Source: Desulfobaculum xiamenense
GTDB taxonomy: Bacteria; Desulfobacterota; Desulfovibrionia; Desulfovibrionales; Desulfovibrionaceae
Length of the DNA stretch: 64,000 nt
Assembly (NCBI RefSeq): GCF_011927665.1
Contig: NZ_JAATJA010000001.1
Span: 477,019 to 541,018 of the forward strand
Direction of reading: 5' to 3'
A program made the position numbers and the translations under genes. Position 1 is the first letter of the stretch, and every line of letters begins with the position of its first letter. Under the pieces are notes generated by a model that was given only the letters and a program-made list of their open reading frames with translations, ran no database searches and was not told where the DNA came from. Shown one piece after another: positions 25,157 through 34,658 of this stretch.

Positions 25157-26323
25157 GTGTCCGATTTCAAGCTCGCGCGTCGCGTGGCCGAACTGCCCCC
25201 GTACCTCTTTGCCCGCATTGACAAGGTGAAGAAGGAAGTTGCCGCACGAGGCGTGGACATCATCAGCCTCGGCATCGGCGATCCCGATCTGCCGACCCCC
25301 GACTTCATCATCGACGCCCTCTGCGAGGCCGCAAGGAAGCCGGTGAATCACCGCTATCCCGATTATGAAGGTCTTGAGTCCTTCCGCTCCTCCGTGGCCG
25401 GATGGTACGGCCGCCGCTTCGGCGTGGACCTCGACCCCAAGACCGAGGTCGTGAACCTCATCGGTTCCAAGGAAGGCATCGCCCATTTCGCGCTGGCCGT
25501 CACCGATCCCGGCGACGTGAACCTCGTCTGCTCGCCCAACTACCCCGTGTACCCCATCACCACCGATTTTGCGGGTGGCGAGACGGTCTTCATTCCCCAG
25601 CTGGAGGAGAACGGCTTCCTGCCCGATCTCGACTCCATCTCGCCGGAACTGTGGGAGCGCGCGAAGTCCATCTACGTGAATTTCCCGAACAACCCCACGG
25701 CGGCCATGGCCACGCCCGAGTTCTTCCGCAAGCTGGTGGAACGCGCCCGCGAGACCAACACCATCGTCCTGCACGATGCCGCCTACACGGAAATCTACTT
25801 CGACGAGAACAAGCGCCCCATGTCCATCCTTGAGATTCCGGGTGCCAAGGACGTGGCCGTGGAATTCCACTCCCTGTCCAAGACCTACAACATGACCGGC
25901 TGGCGTGTCGGCATGGCCGTGGGCAATCCGCAGCTCATCGGCGCGCTTGGCAACATCAAGACCAACGTGGACTCCGGCTGTTTCCAGGCCGTGCAGGAAG
26001 CCGCCATCGTCGCCATGGAAAAGGGCGACGCCCACGTGGCCGAAACCCGCAAGATCTACCGCCAGCGCCGCGATGTGATGGTCGAGGCCCTGCACAAGGC
26101 GGGCATTGAATGCCGCGTGCCGGACGCCACCATCTACCTGTGGGCCAAGGTTCCGGCCGGTTACACCTCCGCGCAGTTCGTGACCAAGGTCATCGAGGAG
26201 ACGGGCGTGGTCATCACCCCCGGCAGCGGTTTCGGCGCGGCAGGCGAAGGCTTCTTCCGCATTTCGCTGACTGTGCCCACCGAAAGGCTTGAGGAGGCGG
26301 CATCACGCATCTCCAGCCTCTAA
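25157..26323 (+). CDS. dapL: LL-diaminopimelate aminotransferase
   Basis: A PLP-dependent class I/II aminotransferase, 388 residues, converting tetrahydrodipicolinate to LL-diaminopimelate in one step of lysine and peptidoglycan synthesis. Signatures are LGIGDPDLPTPD, the RYPDYEGLESFR block, NFPNNPTAAMA, the PLP lysine in HSLSKTYNMTGWRVG, and FFRISLTVPTERL at the C-terminus. The start is GTG 25157 with GAAGGAGA 6 nt upstream. It is followed by folK, which begins inside its last codons or at its stop. MalY-like or other aminotransferases are alternatives, but the block pattern best fits DapL. Confidence 0.88.
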   Translation: MSDFKLARRVAELPPYLFARIDKVKKEVAARGVDIISLGIGDPDLPTPDFIIDALCEAARKPVNHRYPDYEGLESFRSSVAGWYGRRFGVDLDPKTEVVNLIGSKEGIAHFALAVTDPGDVNLVCSPNYPVYPITTDFAGGETVFIPQLEENGFLPDLDSISPELWERAKSIYVNFPNNPTAAMATPEFFRKLVERARETNTIVLHDAAYTEIYFDENKRPMSILEIPGAKDVAVEFHSLSKTYNMTGWRVGMAVGNPQLIGALGNIKTNVDSGCFQAVQEAAIVAMEKGDAHVAETRKIYRQRRDVMVEALHKAGIECRVPDATIYLWAKVPAGYTSAQFVTKVIEETGVVITPGSGFGAAGEGFFRISLTVPTERLEEAASRISSL

Positions 26324-26823
26324 TTCCGGCTTACGTCTGCCTCGGCTCGAACCTTGGCGACACGGAAGGGAATCTCGCCCACGCCATCGAGCGACTGGGC
26401 GAGGTTCCCGGTTTGACTGTGGACGCGGTCTCCGCCGTCTATTTCACCGAGCCGCAGGACGTGAAGAATCAGCCGTGGTTTGCCAACCGCGTTGCCCGCG
26501 TGCTATGCGAGGGCAAGATTTCGCCGCAGGGGCTTCTGGACGAGCTCCTCCGCGTGGAGGCCGAACTCGGCCGCGTGCGCGGGGAGGGCGTGGTCCGTTT
26601 CGGCCCGCGCGTCATCGACCTTGATCTGCTCCTTTACGGCGATGCGGTCATGGAAACCGAAACCCTGACGCTGCCGCATCCGCGCATGCGCCAACGCGCC
26701 TTCGTGCTGGTGCCGCTGGCGGATGTGGCCCCCGATCTGCGATTTCCCGATGGAGACACGCTACGCGACGCGCTCGCACGGCTGTCGTACAGGGTCGACA
26801 ACTTCAGAATCTGGCAGGATTAG
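26302..26823 (+). CDS. folK: HPPK (FolK), apparently with a non-ATG/GTG/TTG start
   Basis: 2-amino-4-hydroxy-6-hydroxymethyldihydropteridine pyrophosphokinase of folate synthesis. The opening AYVCLGSNLGDTEGNL and the later RFGPRVIDLDLLLYGD and LPHPRMRQRAFVLVPL are diagnostic. The conserved N-terminal GSNLGD block lies upstream of every ATG, GTG or TTG in the frame, and the frame is closed by TGA at 26290-26292. The best start is ATC at 26302, preceded by GAGGAGG at 26291-26297. The alternative is ATT at 26323, overlapping the dapL TAA stop. From ATC the protein is 173 residues. Starts at 26386 or 26413 would delete the substrate-binding N-terminus. Confidence 0.85.
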   Translation: MTHLQPLIPAYVCLGSNLGDTEGNLAHAIERLGEVPGLTVDAVSAVYFTEPQDVKNQPWFANRVARVLCEGKISPQGLLDELLRVEAELGRVRGEGVVRFGPRVIDLDLLLYGDAVMETETLTLPHPRMRQRAFVLVPLADVAPDLRFPDGDTLRDALARLSYRVDNFRIWQD

Positions 26824-26904
26824 CCGCCCGCAGCCTCGGCCGCGGGCGGCCTCCACGTCGGCTCAACCTCCAACGTCTCGGCCCGCAAGGGCGGAAGGTG
26901 AACC

Positions 26905-27177
26905 ATGCTCAAGATCATCGTGCCCATCGTCTGCGCATTCCTGCTGTTCAAGATGCTCAAGGGCGACCAGAAGAAGAAAGTCGCCAAGGAAAACAAGGAC
27001 ATGGAGCGCATGGCCGAGACCGGCGAGACCGTGAAGGACCCGGTGTGCGGCGCGTATGTTCCGCATGATGCGAGCATCCGGGTGAAGGACGCCGACGGCG
27101 TGCATTGCTTCTGTAGCTACGAGTGCCGCGACGCCTACCTGCGCAGGCTCGAATCCGTCGACGTCACGAACGAATAA
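26905..27177 (+). CDS. Small membrane-anchored YHS/TRASH-like metal-binding protein
   Basis: A 90-residue protein: one N-terminal hydrophobic segment (IIVPIVCAFLLFKML), a charged linker, and a C-terminal YHS/TRASH-like finger with DPVCGAYVPHD and CFCSYECRDAY. Such fingers bind a transition metal through Cys residues. Similar small proteins lie next to unrelated housekeeping genes in many proteobacteria, and their role is not established. A ribosome site (AAGG) precedes ATG 26905. It sits between folK and the transaldolase gene on the same strand. Confidence 0.75.
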   Translation: MLKIIVPIVCAFLLFKMLKGDQKKKVAKENKDMERMAETGETVKDPVCGAYVPHDASIRVKDADGVHCFCSYECRDAYLRRLESVDVTNE

Positions 27178-27252
27178 GCGTTTGAAAAGGCGAGGTCTTG
27201 TGCTAGGTTGGGAAAAATTCCGCGTTTTCCCAACCTCCCAAGGAGCTTGCGC

Positions 27253-27906
27253 ATGCGCTTTTTCATCGACACTGCCAACCTTGCGGAAATTCGCGAGGCA
27301 AAGGCATACGGTCTCATCGACGGCGTAACCACCAATCCGTCCCTCTTTTCGAAGGAATCCGAGAACTGGCGCACCCTGGCCGACAAGATCTGCCACGAGG
27401 TGGATGGGCCGGTCAGCCTTGAAGTCGTGGGCACCACCGCCGAGGACATGGTCCGCGAGGCGCGTGATCTCGCGGGCATCGCGCCCAACGTCGTGGTCAA
27501 GATTCCCATGCTCATGGAAGGCCTGAAGGCCGTCCGCCAGCTCTCGGAAGAGGGCATTTCCACCAATGTGACGCTGTGCTTCTCGCCGTCGCAAGCCCTT
27601 TTGGCCGCCAAGGCCGGGGCGACCTACATCAGCCCCTTTGTTGGCCGTCTCGATGACACGTCGTCCGACGGCATGGAGCTGGTGAATCAAATCATCACCA
27701 TCTATCGCAATTACGGGTTCAAGACGCAGGTTCTCGTGGCCAGCGTTCGCAATCCTATCCACATCGTTCAGGCCGCGCTCATGGGCGCGGACGTGGCGAC
27801 CATTCCCTTCAAGGTTCTGAATCGTCTTTCGCGGCATCCGCTCACAGACGCCGGGCTTACCCAGTTCCTCGAGGACTGGAAGAAGACCCCCGGTGCGCAG
27901 GGCTGA
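27253..27906 (+). CDS. Fructose-6-phosphate aldolase/transaldolase (TalC/FSA type)
   Basis: A 217-residue TIM-barrel enzyme of the short transaldolase group: [28 protein letters not shown], the Schiff-base lysine in [11 protein letters not shown] near residue 85, [19 protein letters not shown] and SPFVGRLDD. It moves a dihydroxyacetone unit in the pentose phosphate pathway or splits fructose 6-phosphate; the two activities cannot be separated here. ATG at 27253 has AAGGAGC 8 nt upstream. It ends at a strong terminator, the last gene before the terminus gene desert. Confidence 0.92.
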   Translation: MRFFIDTANLAEIREAKAYGLIDGVTTNPSLFSKESENWRTLADKICHEVDGPVSLEVVGTTAEDMVREARDLAGIAPNVVVKIPMLMEGLKAVRQLSEEGISTNVTLCFSPSQALLAAKAGATYISPFVGRLDDTSSDGMELVNQIITIYRNYGFKTQVLVASVRNPIHIVQAALMGADVATIPFKVLNRLSRHPLTDAGLTQFLEDWKKTPGAQG

Positions 27907-27940
27907 TTCGCCTCGGCGTACGCCGTCTGATTGTCTGGCC

Positions 27941-27971
27941 AAAGGCCCCCACTTCGGTGGGGGCCTTTTTT
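27941..27971 (+). terminator. Terminator after transaldolase
   Basis: AAGGCCCCCAC pairs with GTGGGGGCCTT around a TTCG tetraloop, followed by TTTTT. Confidence 0.92.
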
Positions 27972-28997
27972 GTGCGTTTTGAAACGGGACCGGGCACACG
28001 AAGGGGGTGACAATGACAAAACAGGCCGGGATGGCGGGGAAAAATGGGGAAAAAGGGCGTCACATCGAAAAAAGGCCTCTAGCAGGCCTCTGGACGCGTT
28101 TTGGTCTTCGCGATGAGCAATGATCCGGAAAGATTCTGAAAACGCCTGAGGGGCGGCTTTGCGGAGGTCGGTTTTTTCGATGGATTTCGAAAAATCGGGG
28201 AAGGGCGGAGGCGGGGAGGGGAGTGCTGGAAATGGAAGGGGAAAGGGGAGTCTCCGAAGCTGATGACGCGCGGGGGTGACGGCCGAGGGTGAGACGGACT
28301 TGGAAATCGACCTTCGGACGCGACACAGGTGAGGCGAAGCCTCGCGGTCGTGTTGAGATGGTGAGATGAGGAGCACGCCCGGTGGCGACGCACTCGGGAA
28401 AAGGTGCGTGAACGGGAAGATAGCGTGCAGACCCCATGCGCGACGTGTAGGGGCGGTGCGGCTTGAGGTGCGCAGGCCGAAGCGCGCGCTTGGTCAGTCC
28501 GCGCGCGGACACGGCGTCTGTCACGACAAATTCACGGCATATAGGGCGTTTGAGTCGGCTTCCGATTGATCGGCTGCGGCTGTCGATTGTGGCGTATTGG
28601 CGGGTGGTTGCGTGCGAAGCTTGTAGCGATGTGGACGGTTGGAGTAGGCGCGGAGCCTCGGCCTGCGCGGCTTTTCCGCCATGCGACTCCGATGCTGCGC
28701 GGGGATGAGGCTCGCAGAGGGCCTTCAAGAGCGGCTGGCTTCGGGCGCGCAATGCTGGATTCGTAGCCGGAATCAGGCTGTTGGGCGGCGTTTCGTGGCG
28801 TGTGGTTTTCCGTCGGCGTCTGGAGGTCACATGAGGGGCACGGCATGTGCTAGGCGGAATATGCCCACAAGCAGGTGTCCAGTTGGTCCCAATTCCCGAA
28901 GCGCCGTGAAGCCGGATACGGCCAGAGGTCATGGACCAGCGCGGGCCAAAGCGGGTGGTTTTGCGGTTCGAATCGACAATGTTTCCCGTATCGGAAT

Positions 28998-29025
28998 AAG
29001 TCTCATAATGTAAATTATGTTAACT
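28998..29025 (+). other. dif: Predicted dif site (XerC/XerD recombination site)
   Basis: A 28-bp XerC arm / 6-bp centre / XerD arm arrangement: AAGTCTCATAA at 28998-29008, centre TGTAAA at 29009-29014, XerD arm TTATGTTAACT at 29015-29025. Against E. coli dif (arms GGTGCGCATAA and TTATGTTAAAT, centre TGTATA) the XerD arm differs at one base and the inner XerC arm CATAA is identical. It sits in the only AT-rich patch of a 3-kb gene desert, between xerD and ftsK, and KOPS-like octamers point toward it from both sides. Dimer-resolution function is inferred from this match. Confidence 0.87.
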
Positions 29026-30134
29026 TTAATATATGGAAAACATGCTGGGAAGCCGCATGAATAAAGGATTACGTCTTTGGAAACCCGTGCGTGAAACAAA
29101 ACCTGCGGGTACCTCTTCAACTTCAATGTTCCACGCGTCATTTCTTGAACCTTCACTTGAGCTTTCTGGTGTGTGCGGGTGTTTCGAGGGGGTGTTGATG
29201 AGGCTGGAGCGTGTCCTCTCTTTTAGACGTTCTGCGATGTTCCGGTGAGGCACATAGGCTGATTTGACCTATGCTTTCGATGGGCTAGGAGTGCTGGGTG
29301 GCGTCTGTCCTGGCCTCCCCTGTGGGCTTTCATTGAGGCACTCTGGTGCGCAAAGGCGAATGAGCCGAGGGAGTCCCCTCTCGTTTCGCTTGCAATGGAA
29401 GGGGGCGACTTTGCTCGGGCTTGGGCGGGCTACGCAAAGGTGCGTGGCTTGCGTATCGAAAACCGCCCCACTTTCCACTTGGGTGGTTTCGTGGGGTGAT
29501 TGGGTGGGAAATGCGGCATTCTCAAGCGTTGAGATCTCCGCTGCGGCGAAAGAGAGGTGTCTGGGCAGGCCGACTGCCCTCCCGCTGTGGGACGCTCTGC
29601 AATGCGTCAGGGCTCGCTGTATGGACGTTCGCGGCATGTGGGACTTGACTTGGGGGTGCTCTGTGAGTGCGCGGCAGCGAGAGTGCGGATTCGATCACCA
29701 TTTTGGGCGCTGGCCCTCTGCGTGAACTGCCTGTACGGCCTTTCTCCGGTAAAATCGCACCGAGGGGGGAGTCGTGTTGCGGCTGCGTCTGGGGATCTCC
29801 GGGCGCGTGAGGATGTGGTGGGAAGGTTTTTCTTCGACATGGGTGCCCGGTGTGTGGGCTTGTTGGGGTGGGGGATGGAACTTCCTGTTATCTTTGGCGC
29901 TTCTGTGCGCCCAGCACGGGACCGCGCCGTGAGTAGCGTCGTTGAGGCCTCTTCTTGTTCTCTTATTGCTCCGGGCGCGTGGGTGTGGAGCCTATTCTTG
30001 AGCCATTGGTCGAGGTTTTTAGCTGGAGAGATGTTCGCGGTGCGGGTTGGCTGTCGGTGTGTTTTTCTTTCCGTGGTCTTTTCGTTTGGATAGCTCTTCG
30101 TGTTGCTGGTCGCTTGACGCTGAAACCCCTGCGA

Positions 30135-30161
30135 ACAGGTATTCCTCACAGGAATACCTGT
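30135..30161. repeat. Perfect 12-bp inverted repeat in the gene desert
   Basis: ACAGGTATTCCT (30135-30146) and AGGAATACCTGT (30150-30161) are separated by CAC. There is no T-run and no adjacent gene. It could be a protein-binding palindrome or an RNA hairpin; function is unknown. Confidence 0.6.
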
Positions 30162-31026
30162 GTAATTAGTGGCAGTTGGCGCTGGCTCGCCAGCTACTCG
30201 TGTATGCGGCAAGCCTCGCTCGGTCCTTGGCTCGCTGGCGCAAACGCCCCGCCTCAGCGCGATCCATCTGGTTTTTGCCTGTGTCGTGTCGATTCCGGCG
30301 TGCCCGGCTGGCTCTGTAGCGCGGGTGTACTCCCCTCCCCTGCCGTGGTCCCTGTCGCCCCCAATCGTGGTTTCGGGCTGTTGAGACCTGTTTTGTGGGA
30401 TGGTTTCAGCGGGTAGCGTCCCCGAGAGCAAGAAAGGCAGCGGGGTCGCGTGCCTGCACTGTGTTGCCGTAAAAATTTAAAACGCATCGCGTGCCGCGAG
30501 AATCGAAAACGTGTCCATTTGGGAGGACAACGCCGCGCGAGTTCATGGCCTTTGCGTGCTGAATATGACGCAAAATGCCTTTGCAGCGCGCTTTTACGTC
30601 GTATGTCGTGGAATTCGTTTCGGGATGTGTCGGGATGGTGTGCGTGGATGCCAGGCCTTGGCATGTCATTCTTGCGTGTAGATGACGTGCTGGTGTGCTG
30701 TTGTGCGTGATGTAGGAATTTGCCCTGTAAGACGCGTTTGCATCTTAAAATGGGCCATGGGCCATGCCGGAGGTTGAAAACGCCGCAGAGGGGCATTCTC
30801 GCGGATTGAGTGCCTGGTGGCTGCATGGTGGGGGCTGGGTGTGAGGTATCTCGGCAGGCGTTGCGAGTGCCGGCTCCCGGTCCGGCCCGAGCCAGTAGGC
30901 TGGGGCCGGGAGTCATGCGGACGGACGTTTTGGGAAGCAGACTTGAGACAACAACATGCTGATTTTATTCTTTGTATTGAACAACCTCAAGTTGAGCTTC
31001 AAGTTTCCAAACGCTCCGCGTACGCC

Positions 31027-33399
31027 CTACTTCTTGGTCATCCGGTACACGCCATCCCACGATTCGCCTGCCGGGACAGGCGGATTTTCGCGGTATTCGC
31101 GGCAACGCCCGATGTAGACCTGCGACGGCGTGGTCTTGCCCTCGGGAACGCGTTCGATCTCAAGTGCCCGCGTGAAGGCCTCGATGGCCTCGTCCCAGCG
31201 CATGGCCAGATAGTGGGCCATACCTGCGTCGAACAGCTCGAAGAGGCGCTTCTCCTTGTCCGTCAGTTCGCCCTTCATGGCGCACAGCTCGTAGACGCGG
31301 ACCGGTTCGGCCTTGCCTACCACGGTGATGGTGTCGATGAAGCGCACCTCGACCATGTCGCGCACCGTCGCGGGCTTGCCGTTTTCGTCCATGCAGGGCT
31401 GTTCCAGCACGTATTCGCTGATCATGGAGTAAATGCCGTACTGTTTCGCGCCGGATTCGAGGCGGGCCGCAAGGTTCACCGCGTCGCCCATCATGGTGTA
31501 GTTCATGCGCATGGTGCTGCCCATGTTGCCGACCACGATCTCGCCGGAATTCAGGCCGATGCGGACCTTGATTTCGTGAACGACCTTGGGCCACTTGTCT
31601 CCGGGGGCCCACTGGTCGGCGGGAAAGCCCTTGGTATTGCGCTCCGGTTCCTCGGGGAGCTGCTTCTCCCCTGCCCACTTCCTGCGCAGGTCCACGAGAC
31701 TTGCCTGCATGCCCACCGTGATGCGACAGGCGCGTAGCGCGTGGTCCGGCACCTCCATGGGCGCGCCGACAAAGGCCACGATGGCGTCACCCTCGTACTT
31801 GTCGAGCGTGCCACGATTTTGAATGAGGATGTCCGTCATGGCCGTGAGGTATTCGTTAAGCAGCTCGACGAGCTGCGTGGCTGAGAGCTTCTCCGAGAAG
31901 GTCGAAAAGCTCTGGATGTCCGAGAAGAAGGCCGTGATGGTTCGAGCTTCGCCGCCAAGCTCCGGCATCTGCTTGTTTTCGAACATCTCGTTGATCAGTT
32001 CCGGGGACAGGTAGCTTGAAAACGTGGCGTGGAGGAACTTCTTCTGCCCTTCCTCGCGCCAGAACTTCACCAGCGTGAGCAGCGCGAAGTTGCCGCTAAG
32101 CGCGATGAGCGAATACAGCGGCGAGAGGTAGAAGCCCTTTTCCTGCATGAACCAGACAGCTCCGTACCATATGCCCACGGAGCACGCGCCCACCGGGATG
32201 ATGCTCAACAGTGCCGGTGCCCACGTGAGGAGCAGCGCCGTGAGCAGGCCCGCGCCGAGGGTGAGCAGGAATTCCGTGCCCTTGGCCCATGACGGCGCGT
32301 GGATGAAGTCCTTGGCGAGGATATTGTCCACGACGTTGGCATGCACTTCCACGCCGGGAAGCGTGGCGTCGAAGGGCGTGGCCCGCAGATCGAGCAGGCC
32401 CGCCGCGCTGGTGCCCACGAATGCGATGGTGCCCTTCAGCTCGTCCTTGCCGAGGCTGCCGTCGAGCACTTTGCTGGCCGAGACGTAGCGGAAGGTGTGC
32501 CTGCCGCCCCGGTAATTGCAGAGGAAGCGCCCTTCCCTGTCCACGGGGATGACCGTAGCGCCGATTTTGATGCTCTCAATGCCGGTGGTGCCGACCTTGA
32601 TGGCCGCCTGCTTCACTCCGGAGGCCTTCATCAGTGTGGCGAGGGACAGGTTGGGGTAGATTTCCCCCTGATAATGGACGAGGAGCGGGATTCTGCGCAC
32701 CACGCCGTCAGGGTCTGTGGTGGTGTTGATGTAGCCGGACATGTTCACCGCGCTGGTGAGTTCCGGGAGATTGCAGACCACGGACGGCGCGCTGGTGAGA
32801 AAGCGCGTGTATTCCGGGGCCTGTGGCGTGCGGATGACGGCCCGCGAGAGCTTGTGAAGCTCGCAGCGTTTCGAGACGTCCACGTCCTGCGTCATTTCCC
32901 CGGCAAAATTGAAGAAATAGCCGAGGACATACGGTCCCTGCCCGAGAACGCCAGCCAGCACGGAATCGTTGTCCATTAGCGCTTCGGGCATTCCCGCGAA
33001 GCGCACGTCCACATTGAGGTCGCGCTTGAGATCGTTCTGGAGTGTTTTCGGTGAGGTGCGGTCCGGTTCGGCGAAGAGGATGTCCAGCCCCACGGAGAGC
33101 GCCCCGGCCTGTTGCAGCCGCGCCAGAAGCAGCGCCACGCGGTAGCGCGGCCACGGCCACTGCCCGTACTTGGCGAGGCTTCGTTCGTCGAGGTCCACGA
33201 TGACGGGGACGTTTGTGGTCTTTGTGGTGTGCGTGGAGCGCAGAAGCGCGTCGTAGAGCTTGTAGTCCAGCAATTCGAGGAAGAAGGGCTGCTGGATGTA
33301 CAGCCACGAGACGAGGATGGAAAACGCGACGCCGGTGAGGAAGACGATCCACCGACCGCCGGTCAGGCGACTCCAGAAGCTCCCGTGACGGCCTGCCAT
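31027..33399 (-). CDS. CHASE2-domain adenylate/guanylate cyclase
   Basis: A 790-residue membrane sensor cyclase. It has an N-terminal TM segment (WIVFLTGVAFSILVSWLYI), a periplasmic CHASE2 domain (residues ~40-330, with DYKLYDALLRSTH, VIVDLDERSLAKYGQWPWPR and VGTSAAGLLDLRATPFD), three TM helices (~345-430), and a class III cyclase domain from ~465. The cyclase metal-binding residues are in FFSDIQSFSTF and KYEGDAIVAFVGAP, and the late GEIVVGNMGS and YTMMGDAVNLAARLE blocks are intact. A TPR-like tail follows. It probably makes cAMP in response to an unknown periplasmic signal. No other gene in its transcript is evident. Confidence 0.92.
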   Translation of the reverse strand: MAGRHGSFWSRLTGGRWIVFLTGVAFSILVSWLYIQQPFFLELLDYKLYDALLRSTHTTKTTNVPVIVDLDERSLAKYGQWPWPRYRVALLLARLQQAGALSVGLDILFAEPDRTSPKTLQNDLKRDLNVDVRFAGMPEALMDNDSVLAGVLGQGPYVLGYFFNFAGEMTQDVDVSKRCELHKLSRAVIRTPQAPEYTRFLTSAPSVVCNLPELTSAVNMSGYINTTTDPDGVVRRIPLLVHYQGEIYPNLSLATLMKASGVKQAAIKVGTTGIESIKIGATVIPVDREGRFLCNYRGGRHTFRYVSASKVLDGSLGKDELKGTIAFVGTSAAGLLDLRATPFDATLPGVEVHANVVDNILAKDFIHAPSWAKGTEFLLTLGAGLLTALLLTWAPALLSIIPVGACSVGIWYGAVWFMQEKGFYLSPLYSLIALSGNFALLTLVKFWREEGQKKFLHATFSSYLSPELINEMFENKQMPELGGEARTITAFFSDIQSFSTFSEKLSATQLVELLNEYLTAMTDILIQNRGTLDKYEGDAIVAFVGAPMEVPDHALRACRITVGMQASLVDLRRKWAGEKQLPEEPERNTKGFPADQWAPGDKWPKVVHEIKVRIGLNSGEIVVGNMGSTMRMNYTMMGDAVNLAARLESGAKQYGIYSMISEYVLEQPCMDENGKPATVRDMVEVRFIDTITVVGKAEPVRVYELCAMKGELTDKEKRLFELFDAGMAHYLAMRWDEAIEAFTRALEIERVPEGKTTPSQVYIGRCREYRENPPVPAGESWDGVYRMTKK

Positions 33400-33698
33400 G
33401 ACGTGCCCGACCTTGACGTTTGTTGCGCATGGAAATGCGGCAAGCGTTTTGCGGAGGATGACGGGGGCGTCGTGTGGGCTGCTTCACCGTGGGGAGGATG
33501 TCCTCGGCCGATTCCGGCCCCGGCCTATGTCTCGCCGGTGGTGATGGCGGCTACCGTGGCGCGTAGCGTCCCGTCAAAGGCACATCATTGCATGAAAAGC
33601 CGAGCGAGTTCAATCGGCTTCGGCGTCCCCGTGTGGTGAGCGGTGGCCGCCTGCTCCCGTCTGGCGGGGAAAAACGCGTAATGCACCGATTTTGCGCA

Positions 33699-33724
33699 TG
33701 AAAAAAGGCGGCACGCGCCGCCTT
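33699..33724 (-). terminator. Terminator for the lipid A acyltransferase cluster
   Basis: AAGGCGGC pairs with GCCGCCTT around a 4-nt loop; the minus-strand transcript then runs into TTTTTT. It lies 26 nt downstream of the acyltransferase stop. Confidence 0.85.
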
Positions 33725-33749
33725 GGATTGGAGAACTTGAAGCGAAGCT

Positions 33750-34658
33750 TTAGCTTTCGAGAAGCGGACCGCCGTAGCGCCAGCCCTCTGGCGGTTGAGT
33801 TTTCCAGCGCCTGTGCAGCCAGTACCACTGCTCCGGATAGGCGCGGATCATGCGGACCACGGCGCGGGTGTAGAACTCGGCGGCCTTCTGGATGCGTTCG
33901 TCGCGGCTTCCGGTGAGGGTGCGCGTGTCCAGCGGTGTATCGTTGTGCAGCTCGTATCCGCCCTGCCCGTTGCGGATTATGAAGACCGGGCAGATGCAGG
34001 CCTCGGCGCGCACGGCCAGCAGGGCCGGGCCCATGTTCACAGCGGCGATGTCCTTGAGAAACGGCATGAATAGCGCCTCGGACGTGCTGCTGTTGTGGTC
34101 CACGAGAAAGGCTGTCACTCCACCCTTTCGCAGGCAGCGCAACACCTGCGGCGCGGCCATGCGGTGCGGGATGACGTCCACGCCCGGACGGCTGCGCAGG
34201 CGCGTCATGAGCCGATGCAGCGCTTCGTCCTTGGGACGGCGCACCACGATCTGCTTGGGGTGCTTGTGGACGAGAAGCTGATAGATGCCGGCGAGGAGTT
34301 CCCACGCGCCCATGTGCGCAGTGGCGATGACCACCGGTCGATCGAGGTCCTGAAAAGCGCGAAACGCATCCGGCGTGGCGATGTGCAGGCGTTCGTGGAT
34401 GAAACGCCAGTCTACCCGTGAACTGAGCAGAATTTCCAGAAACGAGCGCCCGGTGTTGCGAAAGCTGTTGCGGGCCATGCGCTGGGCCGTGTGGAGCGGC
34501 AGATCCAGTTGGCGGGCCATGGTCTCGGTGGCCATCTGGCGACGTTCGGGTAGCGTGAGCCAAAGCAGGTCGCCCATGCGAGCGCCCCAGCGGTCGATGG
34601 CGTCGAGGCTCATGCCCTGCATCGAGCGGGCTAGCAATTCGTAGACGATTTCCCTCAT
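33750..34658 (-). CDS. Lipid A late acyltransferase, LpxL/LpxM (HtrB) family
   Basis: A 302-residue inner-membrane-associated acyltransferase that adds a secondary acyl chain to lipid A. The catalytic HxxxxE-type motif is in ATAHMGAWELLAG near residue 112, followed by the family blocks FLVDHNSSTSEALFMPFLKD and CPVFIIRNGQGGYEL, with WLHRRWK near the C-terminus. The N-terminal region (WGARMGDLLWLTLPERR and TARQLDLP-like text) matches HtrB. ATG at 34658 overlaps the polysaccharide deacetylase stop by 4 nt, so the cluster is coupled. Which lipid A position it acts on is not decidable. Confidence 0.88.
   Translation of the reverse strand: MREIVYELLARSMQGMSLDAIDRWGARMGDLLWLTLPERRQMATETMARQLDLPLHTAQRMARNSFRNTGRSFLEILLSSRVDWRFIHERLHIATPDAFRAFQDLDRPVVIATAHMGAWELLAGIYQLLVHKHPKQIVVRRPKDEALHRLMTRLRSRPGVDVIPHRMAAPQVLRCLRKGGVTAFLVDHNSSTSEALFMPFLKDIAAVNMGPALLAVRAEACICPVFIIRNGQGGYELHNDTPLDTRTLTGSRDERIQKAAEFYTRAVVRMIRAYPEQWYWLHRRWKTQPPEGWRYGGPLLES

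Larger units (their letters stand above)
27972..31026. other. 3-kb gene desert around the predicted terminus
   Basis: About 3 kb without a credible protein gene: open frames are short, overlap on both strands, lack ribosome sites and show no family motifs. The left third is strongly purine- and G-rich on the + strand (runs such as GGGGAAAAATGGGGAAAAAG). The part after 29040 is G- and T-rich. A short AT-rich patch (about 28991-29040) contains the dif-like site. No tRNA or rRNA was found. A long non-coding transcript cannot be excluded. Confidence 0.7.

Noticed and set aside
27972-31026. Several open frames of 60-290 codons in the gene desert
   Set aside because: They overlap on both strands, lack ribosome sites and show no recognisable motif or consistent codon bias.
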